NCBI GenBank assembly: GCA_963817335.1
Contig: CAWFNX010000005.1
Span: forward strand, 1,178,001-1,242,000
From: AV40 sp963817335
GTDB lineage: Bacteria > Verrucomicrobiota > Verrucomicrobiia > Chthoniobacterales > UBA10450
Direction of reading: 5' to 3'
DNA: 64,000 nucleotides
This document shows positions 15,838 through 23,718 of this stretch, piece by piece. The notes under the pieces are model-generated. The model was not told the origin of the DNA and searched no databases. It worked only from the letters and a program-made list of their open reading frames with translations. Numbering within the stretch: position 1 is the stretch's first letter; the number at the start of each line of letters is the position of its first letter. The translations under genes and the position numbers were made by a program.

Positions 15838-16449
15838 ATGATTCGTCCAGCCATCATTTTCTATTTCCTGCTTTTAGCTGCCGCGGCGGTTCGTGCCCAG
15901 GACAGCCTATTCGGACTGTCGCCCACACCCGCCCAAGCGGCCCTGTCTTCACCATCGCCGACGCCAATTTCAACGCCCCCGCTCCATACTACCAGCACAA
16001 TACAAAAGCGCAGTTTGTTCGGCCGCATTATGCACCCTTTTTCCTCGTCCCAAGTGTTGCCGAAGTATGAAAATCGGAAACTCCGCGGCTTGGTCTTAGA
16101 TCTCCAGGTCGCGCCCCAACCGATCCGCCTCTCCGAAGTTCGCCAGCTCGAAGTGAAGGTTACCGTAAGCAATCTTGGCAATAACCTGGTCAATTTGGAA
16201 TTTCCGACTGATCAGCGGATCGAAGTGCAATTGCTTAACTCCGCCGACGTCGTGTTGACGAAATGGTCCGAGAATCATGCAATCAAGGACACTCCGGCGA
16301 GCGTTTTAATAAATCCCGGCGAGCATGTTGAGTACAAAGAGTTGATTGCGACCCGGGACCTGGCCCCGGGAAAAGTTTTCACGGCGGAAGTTTTCTTTCC
16401 GAAATATCCCGAGCTGAAAATCCGCCAGAAATTCATGACTGAGCAGTAG
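15838..16449 (+). CDS. Secreted BsuPI-like domain protein
   Basis: The 203-residue protein has a signal peptide (residues 1-20), a Pro/Ser/Thr-rich linker (about residues 28-55) and then an immunoglobulin-like domain. The pattern LEVKVTVSNLGNNLVNLEFP, IEVQLLNSADVVLTKWS, INPGEHVEY and FFPKYPELKIRQKF matches BsuPI (intracellular proteinase inhibitor) domains. An exported form with a linker suggests a periplasmic binding or inhibitor role, which is inference. The longer open frame upstream has no signal peptide, so the ATG at 15838 is used. Confidence 0.75.
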   Translation: MIRPAIIFYFLLLAAAAVRAQDSLFGLSPTPAQAALSSPSPTPISTPPLHTTSTIQKRSLFGRIMHPFSSSQVLPKYENRKLRGLVLDLQVAPQPIRLSEVRQLEVKVTVSNLGNNLVNLEFPTDQRIEVQLLNSADVVLTKWSENHAIKDTPASVLINPGEHVEYKELIATRDLAPGKVFTAEVFFPKYPELKIRQKFMTEQ

Positions 16450-16477
16450 GCGGGAAGTTGATTGTTGATAGAAAACT

Positions 16478-17299
16478 GTGTCGCCCAATCAACTATCAAC
16501 CATCAACTATCAACTCTTCTCTGACTACCACAGCCATCCGCAGGGGCATCGAGTTCAGCGATATTCGCAAAAACTTTTGCAGCCCTGGGTGGATAGCGCG
16601 CGCGCGAAGAGATTGAACGATATCGCGTTCACCGATCACGATCGTTACCACGCCGGAGTGGATTTTGATGAGATCGACAAACTGCGCGCCGCGAATCCTG
16701 ATCTGAAGATTCGGGCCGGTATTGAGCTCGATAACGATCCCCAAACTTCAGCCGCGGGAAGAGACTGGGTCGAGAAGAATTGGAACAAACTCGATTTCGT
16801 TCTCGGTTCCGTTCATTACCTGGACGATCCGAACCAAATGTTCGACCGCGTTCCCGACGGCGCCGAGCAATTCGTCGGGCGGGACATTAACGAAATCTAC
16901 GAGGATTATTTTCGGAGGGTTCGGGAGATCGCAGCGTCCGGCCTGGTCGATTGCCTGTCCCATCTCGACCTGATCAAGATTCACGGCCATCGCCCGTGCG
17001 GCGATGTTCGGGCGGCCGTGAATGAAACGCTGGATTTCATTCGTTCGCGCGATCTTGCCATCGAACTTTCGACCGCCGGCTGGCGCAAACCAGTCGATGA
17101 GCTCTATCCCAGCGACGAAATCATTCGGCTCGCGATCAAAAAAGGAATTCCGTTTACAACTGCATCCGACGCGCATTCGCACGCGCAACTTGCGGAGAAT
17201 TACGATCGCCTGGCTGAGAAAATGGCGAGCTTCGGAATTCCCGAAGTCTGCGTTTACGAAAAACACAAACGGCAGGCGCGCCCTCTGACTAATTCATAA
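16478..17299 (+). CDS. PHP-domain histidinol-phosphatase-like hydrolase
   Basis: PHP phosphoesterases of the HisK type dephosphorylate histidinol phosphate or related compounds. The metal-binding motifs are present in order: DYHSHP, FTDHD, GIELD, LGSVHYL, SHLDLIK and SDAHSH. The only start is a GTG at 16478. The first 14 codons come from a tandem CAACTATCAAC repeat (STINYQL), so this N-terminus is repeat-derived. It overlaps the end of the convergent ybaB gene by 6 bp. No other his genes are nearby, so the substrate is uncertain. Confidence 0.85.
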   Translation: MSPNQLSTINYQLFSDYHSHPQGHRVQRYSQKLLQPWVDSARAKRLNDIAFTDHDRYHAGVDFDEIDKLRAANPDLKIRAGIELDNDPQTSAAGRDWVEKNWNKLDFVLGSVHYLDDPNQMFDRVPDGAEQFVGRDINEIYEDYFRRVREIAASGLVDCLSHLDLIKIHGHRPCGDVRAAVNETLDFIRSRDLAIELSTAGWRKPVDELYPSDEIIRLAIKKGIPFTTASDAHSHAQLAENYDRLAEKMASFGIPEVCVYEKHKRQARPLTNS

Positions 17300-17605
17300 A
17301 CCGAGTCCCGGCATTCCGAGGCCGCCGGTGATTTTCTTCATTTCGGATTGGGCGAGGGCCTTGCCTTGCTCGATCGCCTGCTGCACGCCGCTCAAGACCG
17401 CTTCTTCCAGGAATTCGACATCGTTTGGATCGACGATTTCCTTGTCAATCTTGATCGAAAGAATTTCGCCGGCGCCGTTGGCGGTCACTTTCACTTTTCC
17501 GCCGGCCGCGTTTACTTCGACTGTTTTTTCTTCGAGCTCAGCCTGGGCCTTGGCCATTTGGGCCTGCATCTGCTGCGCCTGCTTCATCAATTTGTTCAAG
17601 TTCAT
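17294..17605 (-). CDS. ybaB: Nucleoid-associated YbaB/EbfC-family protein
   Basis: This small dimeric DNA-binding protein is usually encoded next to dnaX, as here. The 103 residues show the coiled-coil N-terminal helix (KLMKQAQQMQAQMAKAQAEL), the VTANGAGEILSIKID strand region and the GLGMPGLGL C-terminus typical of the family. It lies 62 bp downstream of dnaX on the same strand. Confidence 0.94.
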   Translation of the reverse strand: MNLNKLMKQAQQMQAQMAKAQAELEEKTVEVNAAGGKVKVTANGAGEILSIKIDKEIVDPNDVEFLEEAVLSGVQQAIEQGKALAQSEMKKITGGLGMPGLGL

Positions 17606-17667
17606 GGCTTCGCCGTCGTTATGGGAGGAAGCGACAAGCTTCCAAACTCGTCACTCGTCACTTTCCT

Positions 17668-19359
17668 TCACCGTTTGATCTCACCTTTGAAAATTTCAAG
17701 CGCGTCGCGGATAAGCGGATTGTCCGCGTATTCTTCTGACGGTTTATCCTTGCTCGGCAGATCGTCTTTGACGGTCAGCTTCAACGTCCAATCCCGGCCG
17801 CTTACTTCGTGGAGCAACGACTCGATGAGTTTGCGATTCGTTGTGGTGCCGAGAATATCCATCGTCGATTTTTGGTCCGGTGAAAATCCCAAAACGAAGT
17901 GTCGCCCCTCGCTTGGCAAAACATGAGCGGCCGCGGCTGAATTTCTCACAAATGCTTTTGTGGCCGGAATCTTGGCGAAAGCGCTTTCCCAAATTTTGTC
18001 GACGTCATTGTCGCCGTTGGGGAACTCCGCGACTCTGGTTGTAGTGGCGGCCGTCTCGGCCGCTTTAGTTACAATTGCAGGCGAGACGCCTGCCACCACA
18101 GAAGATGCCGGCGGGTCCGAGCCGGACTGGCGGTTGGCTGCCACTACCTTCTCAGCGCCTAGCGTTTTTTTTTCCGCGGTCGTGGTTTTGTCCGCCGTTC
18201 GGACGGACTCGTCCCGTGGCGAGCCGTCGCGCAGTTCGCCAAGCTTCTCGATCACTTGATCGAGTGTGGCCTGGCCGAGACTTTGGATCGCTCTGATGAT
18301 GGCCACCTCGAAATGCAGCTTCTTATTCGGCGCCCATTTCATGCGGCCTTCGGCCTGGGCGAATTGGTCGATCAAATCGAGCAGACGGTCGTTCTCCACC
18401 AAATCGGACTGAGCGGCCAGCGCCTTTTGCAATTCGGGATCGGCATCTTCTTTGAGCGCATCGGGCTTGGCTTTAAAGACGAGCAGGTCGCGCAAATACG
18501 AAATGAGGTCCGAGATTAGCCGCATCATGTCTTTGCCGGCCTCGGATTGCTCATAAAGCACATCCAGAGCTGGCGCGGTCTCGCCGCGAAAGATCTTGCC
18601 GGTGAGATCGATCACGCTTTGTTCGCTGGTGAATCCGAAGACATTGAGCACGTCGTTCTCGGTTATCTTCTCACCACAAAATGCGACCAACTGATCGAGC
18701 ATCGACTCGGCATCGCGCATTCCACCTTCCGCGCCGCGCGCAATCGCGTGCGCGGCCGCCGGTTCCAGCGTGATCTTTTCCTTTTTGGCGATGAACTGAA
18801 GATGTTCGGCGATCAACTTCGCGGAAATGCGGTGAAGATCGAACCGCTGGCAACGGCTCACGATCGTCGGCAAAACTTTTTGCGGCTCGGTTGTCGCGAA
18901 AATGAATTTCACGTGTGGCGGCGGTTCCTCGAGGGTCTTGAGCAGGGCGTTGAACGCCGCTGCCGTCAGCATGTGGACTTCGTCGATGATGTAGATCTTG
19001 TAACGGGACTTTGACGGAGCGTAGCGAACATTATCGCGCAGCTCGCGCACTTGCTCGACGCCGTTGTTGCTCGCGCCATCGATCTCCAAAACGTCGAGCG
19101 AATTTCCAGCCGCGATTTCCTTGCAGTTGTCGCAGGTATTGTCGGGATTAACGGTCGGCCCTTTCACGCAATTGAGCGCTTTGGCTAAGATTCGAGCGGT
19201 CGACGTTTTTCCAATGCCGCGCGGACCGACAAAGAGATAGGCATGGGCCAGGCGATTCTGCTCGACCGCATTTTTGAGGGTGCGCGAGACGTGGGCCTGC
19301 CCGACGAGGTCGTCAAACGTCTGGGGTCGATACTTGCGGGCGAAAACCTCGTAACTCAC
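17668..19359 (-). CDS. dnaX: DNA polymerase III tau/gamma subunit
   Basis: DnaX is the clamp-loader ATPase of the replicative polymerase. The 563-residue protein starts with a GTG and has YEVFARKYRPQTFDDLVGQ, Walker A GPRGIGKTST, a zinc-binding set of cysteines (CVKGPTVNPDNTCDNCKE), Walker B YIIDEVHML and the sensor-1 FATTEP box. The C-terminal part is tau-like. Residues 420-440 or so are encoded by a palindromic element inserted in frame in the linker. No convincing slippage heptamer was noticed, so a separate gamma form is not predicted. Confidence 0.96.
   Translation of the reverse strand: MSYEVFARKYRPQTFDDLVGQAHVSRTLKNAVEQNRLAHAYLFVGPRGIGKTSTARILAKALNCVKGPTVNPDNTCDNCKEIAAGNSLDVLEIDGASNNGVEQVRELRDNVRYAPSKSRYKIYIIDEVHMLTAAAFNALLKTLEEPPPHVKFIFATTEPQKVLPTIVSRCQRFDLHRISAKLIAEHLQFIAKKEKITLEPAAAHAIARGAEGGMRDAESMLDQLVAFCGEKITENDVLNVFGFTSEQSVIDLTGKIFRGETAPALDVLYEQSEAGKDMMRLISDLISYLRDLLVFKAKPDALKEDADPELQKALAAQSDLVENDRLLDLIDQFAQAEGRMKWAPNKKLHFEVAIIRAIQSLGQATLDQVIEKLGELRDGSPRDESVRTADKTTTAEKKTLGAEKVVAANRQSGSDPPASSVVAGVSPAIVTKAAETAATTTRVAEFPNGDNDVDKIWESAFAKIPATKAFVRNSAAAAHVLPSEGRHFVLGFSPDQKSTMDILGTTTNRKLIESLLHEVSGRDWTLKLTVKDDLPSKDKPSEEYADNPLIRDALEIFKGEIKR
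18039..18100. repeat. Palindromic element inserted in frame in dnaX
   Basis: The ends TTGTAGTGGC and GCCACCACA pair, with two inner hairpins (GCGGCCGTCTCGGCCGC and GCAGGCGAGACGCCTGC). Read in the dnaX frame it gives SVVAGVSPAIVTKAAETAAT, an Ala/Thr-rich linker. It belongs to the same family as the intergenic elements. Confidence 0.8.
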
Positions 19360-19420
19360 GCAATCAATCTAAATGCTTTGATCGATGCGCGAAAATAGAA
19401 AAGCAGATTTTGGTTAAAAA

Positions 19421-19558
19421 TAGCCCAGCGCTTTGGCGCTGGGTAATCGATGAAATCAACGTTGCCAGTCCGTGAGGGACGGAAGAAGGCTTCTTTCGTC
19501 CTTGCGGACTAGCCTGGAATTATCATTGAAAACCCAGCGTTAAAACGCTGGGCTATTA
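19421..19558. repeat. Structured repeat, copy 1 (left of the glycosyltransferase gene)
   Basis: The outer arms TAGCCCAGCG and CGCTGGGCTA pair. Inside are a short CAGCGCTTTGGCGCTG hairpin, an AGTCCGTGAGGGACGGAAGA arm facing TCTTTCGTCCTTGCGGACT, and a second hairpin CCCAGCGTTAAAACGCTGGG. A second copy lies at 21288-21420. The remainder of the 340-bp gap between dnaX and the next gene shows no coding sequence. Confidence 0.75.
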
Positions 19559-19699
19559 TCACCAAGGCGTGATTCCTATGCAGATGTTTCGAGGTTCAAG
19601 ATCGAAATCTTGTCTTGGGACTCCGCGCACTCCTGAATGGCAGAACTATGATGATTGTTGTCGTTGCTGCCATTCCGCCGGAAATCGAAGATCGATGTT

Positions 19700-21268
19700 A
19701 TGAATGAACGCATTGGCGACGGAACATTTGCGAGTAAAGCAACGACATCGCCTCGGAATTCCGGCGCCGAACGGGTTGTTCTCGGCTTGGCCGCGGCGAA
19801 GCTGGTTTTTCACCTCCTAACCGCGAGCCGGTACGGCATCTTCCGCGACGAGCTCTATTATCTTGCGTGCGGCGAGCATCTCGACTGGGGATATGTCGAT
19901 CAACCGCCATTGATCGCCCTGGTGGCGTGGATTGCCCGGCATCTTTTTGGCGATTGGCTGGTTGGTTTGCGGCTGATTCCCGCCGCGGCGGGCGCGGCAA
20001 CCGTTTGGCTGACCGGAAAATTCGCTCGTGATCTGGGCGGCGGCGCGTTCGCGCAAATCCTCGCTGCGCTAGCGGTCATCTCGGTGCCGATTTATCTGAT
20101 CCTGCATCACTGGCTCACCATGAACGCGTTTGAGCCGCTGATTTGGTTGGCCTGCGCCTGGTGCATTGTTCGCGCGATCAACACGAACGATCCGCGGTAT
20201 TGGATTTTGTTTGGTGTTCTAGTCGGCGTCGGGATGGAAACAAAGTACGGGATCGCTTTCTTCGTAATCGCGGTCGTTATCGCGATGGTTCTCACCGGCG
20301 AGCGGCGATTTCTGATCACAAGGCACTTTTGGATCGGTGCGCTGATCGCCTTGGCAATCTTTCTCCCGAATCTGATTTGGCTCGCGCGCCACAATTTCCC
20401 GTTCCTGGAGCTAATGCATAACATTCGTCAGACCCACCGCGACGTTGTCCGCGGCCCGATCTCATTTGTTCTCGATCAAATCCAAATCATGAACCCGATT
20501 CTGTTTCCGCTATGGATTGGCGGGCTCATCTGGCTTGTCTTTGCCCGGGATGGACGGCGATTTCGGATTCTCGGGATCATTTACGTTGTTTTGCTCGCAA
20601 TGTTCGTCGCATTGCGTGGCAAAAATTATTATCTGTCGCCAATCTATCCGGTGCTCTTCGCAGCTGGAGCGGTTCTGTTCGAAAAAATTACGACGACGCG
20701 ATTGAAATGGATTCGCTCCGGTTACGCAGCCGTCGTTGCAGCAAGCATTGTCGTTCTTGCGCCGACGGTTTCGCCGATTCTTTCACCCGAAGGTTTTCTT
20801 GGTTATCAAAAAAAATTGGGGCTCGAGTCTCCGAAAGCTGAAAACCAGCCGACGGGACCGTTGCCACAATATTTCGCCGACGAATTCGGCTGGCGAGAGA
20901 TGGCCGTGGAAACCGCGCGCGTTTATAGATCGCTGTCACCCGACGACCAGACACACACCGCAATCTTCGCGAATAATTACGGCGAAGCCGGAGCGATCGA
21001 TTTCTTCGGTCCGGGTCTTGGCTTACCGAAATCGATCTGCAACCATCAAAGTTACTGGCTTTGGGGCCCGCGCGCCTACGATGGCAGCATCGTGATTGTC
21101 CTCGGCAGCGATGGCACTGGCGACCGCGAGCATTTTAGCAGCGTCGAAGTTGCCGGACACGTCGCGCATCCGTACTCGCGTCGCGACGAGCATTTCGATA
21201 TTTTTCTGTGTCGCGGGTTCACCGGCGATCTGCGCACCGCCTGGTCGCGATTAAAAAAATACAACTGA
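19700..21268 (+). CDS. Glycosyltransferase family 39-like membrane protein (ArnT/PMT type)
   Basis: PMT/ArnT-type enzymes transfer sugars from polyprenyl-phosphate donors to lipid or protein acceptors outside the inner membrane. The 522-residue protein begins with a region containing YGIFRDELYYLACGEHLDWG and DQPPL, the first-loop Asp/Glu motif that forms the catalytic site in GT39. About ten hydrophobic helices follow, then a soluble C-terminal domain (from about residue 360). The ATG at 19700 is used; the frame is open 45 bp further upstream. The gene sits alone between two copies of a structured repeat. Confidence 0.82.
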   Translation: MNERIGDGTFASKATTSPRNSGAERVVLGLAAAKLVFHLLTASRYGIFRDELYYLACGEHLDWGYVDQPPLIALVAWIARHLFGDWLVGLRLIPAAAGAATVWLTGKFARDLGGGAFAQILAALAVISVPIYLILHHWLTMNAFEPLIWLACAWCIVRAINTNDPRYWILFGVLVGVGMETKYGIAFFVIAVVIAMVLTGERRFLITRHFWIGALIALAIFLPNLIWLARHNFPFLELMHNIRQTHRDVVRGPISFVLDQIQIMNPILFPLWIGGLIWLVFARDGRRFRILGIIYVVLLAMFVALRGKNYYLSPIYPVLFAAGAVLFEKITTTRLKWIRSGYAAVVAASIVVLAPTVSPILSPEGFLGYQKKLGLESPKAENQPTGPLPQYFADEFGWREMAVETARVYRSLSPDDQTHTAIFANNYGEAGAIDFFGPGLGLPKSICNHQSYWLWGPRAYDGSIVIVLGSDGTGDREHFSSVEVAGHVAHPYSRRDEHFDIFLCRGFTGDLRTAWSRLKKYN

Positions 21269-21287
21269 TGAAAATTGCCGATGATAA

Positions 21288-21420
21288 TAGCCCAGCGCTT
21301 CGGAAAGATTGATTTTCTTGATTCGAAGTCCCGATAGGGACGGAAGAGATTGTCTTTCGTCCCTGACGGGACTTGGTCGAGGTTTATCATTGAAAACCCA
21401 GCGCTAAAACGCTGGGCTAC
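21288..21420. repeat. Structured repeat, copy 2 (right of the glycosyltransferase gene)
   Basis: It has the same architecture as copy 1: TAGCCCAGCG/CGCTGGGCTA outer arms, an AGTCCCGATAGGGACGGAAG arm facing CTTTCGTCCCTGACGGGACT, and an AACCCAGCG...CGCTGGG hairpin preceded by TTTATCATTGAA. The two copies bracket one gene in direct orientation. Confidence 0.75.
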
Positions 21421-21443
21421 TATTCAAAAGAACCTGCAGACTT

Positions 21444-21947
21444 ATGAGACTCGCAATGTTCGTATCCTTCTTTGCGGTGGCCGGCGGGTTCGCATTTGCG
21501 CAAAGTCAGCCTCCCTCACTTCAGGACCGGTTCCTGGATAATTTTGTCGGCGATTGGCGGGCGGAAAGAAAAATGAGCAGAGGCCGAGTCCAGCAGACCA
21601 GCGTCCACTGCGAATGGGTGTTGAACCATCAGTTTATCGAGTTTCACTATGGGTCGGCGGATGCGACGCCGGAATACGAAGCGTTCGTATTCATCGGCTT
21701 CGATGACGCGGCAAAAAGCTATATTTGTCACTGGGTGGACGTTTTCGGCGGTCGCTACTCGTTGGTCGGGCGCGGCAAAATCGATGACAAACTGCTCTCA
21801 ATTGAATTTCGCTTTGATTCAAAAGAAGGTGCAGTGACGAACAAGTTCACCTTCGATCCGCAAACGAAAACCTGGACGTCGCTGATCCGTCAGGAGGAAA
21901 AAGGCGAATGGAAAACCTTCGCCGAAGAAAAATGGACCAAAAAATGA
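21444..21947 (+). CDS. Secreted DUF1579-like protein
   Basis: The 167-residue protein has a signal peptide (residues 1-19) and then a lipocalin-like pattern seen in DUF1579 proteins: FVGDWRAERKM, CEWVLNHQFIEFHY, YEAFVFIGFDDAAKSYICHWVDVFGG and RFDSKEGAVTNKFTFDP. The function is unknown. Its stop overlaps the next gene's start in an ATGA junction, so the two are translationally coupled. Confidence 0.72.
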   Translation: MRLAMFVSFFAVAGGFAFAQSQPPSLQDRFLDNFVGDWRAERKMSRGRVQQTSVHCEWVLNHQFIEFHYGSADATPEYEAFVFIGFDDAAKSYICHWVDVFGGRYSLVGRGKIDDKLLSIEFRFDSKEGAVTNKFTFDPQTKTWTSLIRQEEKGEWKTFAEEKWTKK

Positions 21948-23164
21948 CAAGGCTTTTCCTCCTCCTATCACTCTTCTTCTGTCTCGAACTGCAGGCGCGC
22001 GAGCCGCAGCAATTGCCACCACGAACAACGACCCAGAAGACGACGATCCGCGCCCGCGATCTTGGTGTTCCATTTGATGGCACGCCCGGCCAACTGAACG
22101 CGATCACTGATGTTACCGGCGTCGAAGTGGGCTACACCACGTTGATCAGCGGCGAAGGCAAACTTGTGGTCGGTAAGGGACCGGTCCGCACCGGTGTGAC
22201 CGCAATCATTCCGCGCGGTCATGATTCCTTGAACGATCCTGTTTATGCCGGCGTTTTCAGTTTGAACGGGAACGGCGAAATGACCGGGACCAATTGGATC
22301 GAAGAGAGCGGTTTTCTCGAGGGGCCGGTGGTAATCACGAATACGCACAGCGTCGGCGTCGCGCGCGATGCCGTCATCGCGTGGCGAATCAAACACGGCG
22401 CGGCAGACGCGAGTGGGTATTGGTGGAGTTTGCCACTGGTCGCGGAAACGTGGGACGGCTGGTTGAATGACACCAACGGCTTTCACGTGAAACCTGAAGA
22501 CGTTTTTCATGCTTTGGATTCTGCGCACGGCGGGGCGATCGAGGAGGGGAGTGTGGGTGGTGGGACCGGCATGATTTGCTACGAATTCAAAGGCGGCAGC
22601 GGAACCGCTTCGCGGAAGGTCGAGATTAGAACTGGAAAAGATAAACCTGGGCAAGATGCCAGTGCGGCTCGCACCTTCACCGTCGGCGTGTTCCTTCAGG
22701 CAAATTTCGGCCGCCGTGCCCTGCTCTCGATCGCTGGTGTGCCGATTGGAAAAGAAATTCCCGGCACGGTTTACGGCGAAGACACCGGCTCGTGCATTGC
22801 CGTCGTTGCAACGGATGCGCCGCTTCTTCCCAATCAATTGAAGCGGCTTGCGCGGCGTGTTTCGCTTGGACTCGCTCGCACCGGGACGATTTCCGGCAAT
22901 GGTTCGGGCGATCTGTTCATCGCCTTTTCGACCGCGAACAAGAATGTGTGGGCGCCGGATCAAGTCACCCACAACGTTCAAACGATTCCCAATGATTTGA
23001 TGGACCCGATTTTCACCGGGGTTGTTCAGGCAACAGAAGAAGCGGTCGTCAATGCGCTGGTAGACAATCAAACCATGACCGGCGCCAACAATCATCGCGT
23101 TGAAGCGTTACCGCGCGACCGGTTGCGCGAACTTCTTCAGAAGTACAATCGCCTCTCGCAGTGA
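21944..23164 (+). CDS. P1-family (DmpA/BapA-type) N-terminal-nucleophile peptidase, exported
   Basis: DmpA-type enzymes are aminopeptidases that self-cleave before a Ser/Thr nucleophile. The 406-residue protein has a signal peptide (LFLLLSLFFCLELQA), the N-terminal RARDLGVPFDGTPGQLNAITD motif, the TGVTAIIPRG box and the self-cleavage region TISGNGSGDLFIAFST with the candidate nucleophile Ser. The start at 21944 overlaps the preceding gene by 4 bp. The final bases overlap the following STAS-like gene in a GTGA junction, so the three genes form one operon. The substrate may be beta-peptides or D-amino-acid amides; this is not determinable here. Confidence 0.88.
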   Translation: MTRLFLLLSLFFCLELQAREPQQLPPRTTTQKTTIRARDLGVPFDGTPGQLNAITDVTGVEVGYTTLISGEGKLVVGKGPVRTGVTAIIPRGHDSLNDPVYAGVFSLNGNGEMTGTNWIEESGFLEGPVVITNTHSVGVARDAVIAWRIKHGAADASGYWWSLPLVAETWDGWLNDTNGFHVKPEDVFHALDSAHGGAIEEGSVGGGTGMICYEFKGGSGTASRKVEIRTGKDKPGQDASAARTFTVGVFLQANFGRRALLSIAGVPIGKEIPGTVYGEDTGSCIAVVATDAPLLPNQLKRLARRVSLGLARTGTISGNGSGDLFIAFSTANKNVWAPDQVTHNVQTIPNDLMDPIFTGVVQATEEAVVNALVDNQTMTGANNHRVEALPRDRLRELLQKYNRLSQ

Positions 23165-23538
23165 TCAGCTTTGAATCGAACGTCCCCAGGAATTTACTCG
23201 AAATTCGCTACGGCGGCATCGTTCGAGCCGAGGAGACTGAGAATGGCCTCGAGCAACTCCGCGCCAGCCTTGCGAAATTAGAGGCAGGCTTTCGAGTTCT
23301 GGTCGATCTGACCAGCTTGGAGTTAATGGATGTGAAATGCGCGCCCTTCGTGGAGAAAGCGATGGATCTCTGCAACGAAAAAGGCGCGTCTATGGTTGTC
23401 CGAGTTGTGCCTGATCCGCACCGCGACATCGGTTTGCAGATCATGTCGATCTTTCATTATCGAGGCGATGTTCGGATCATTACTTGCCAAAGTCTCGTTG
23501 AAGCGAACGAGATCCTTTCCGGCGACGTTGAAATCTGA
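23161..23538 (+). CDS. STAS-like small protein
   Basis: The 125-residue protein shows an alternating strand/helix pattern (LLEIRYGGIVRAEE, FRVLVDLTSLELMD, VKCAPFVEKAMDLCNEKG, MVVRVVPDP) resembling STAS/SpoIIAA-type or DUF-type regulators. It begins with a GTG that overlaps the stop of the peptidase gene by 4 bp. It is presumably cytosolic. Family assignment is by fold pattern only. The 180 bp after it hold no gene. Confidence 0.6.
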   Translation: MISFESNVPRNLLEIRYGGIVRAEETENGLEQLRASLAKLEAGFRVLVDLTSLELMDVKCAPFVEKAMDLCNEKGASMVVRVVPDPHRDIGLQIMSIFHYRGDVRIITCQSLVEANEILSGDVEI

Positions 23539-23718
23539 CATTGGGATCGTGGTGAACATCGGCGATCGATTTGATCACGATTGCAAGCTGATTCCCGCGG
23601 CTCTGGTGTAATTTCTGCTCCAGAAATGGACGTGGCGCTTGCGATTTTCCTGCTCGAATCGGCGCCTGGGCTTCTCCTAAACTGCGACACAATCGCGCCC
23701 TAAAACATTTTGTAACCT

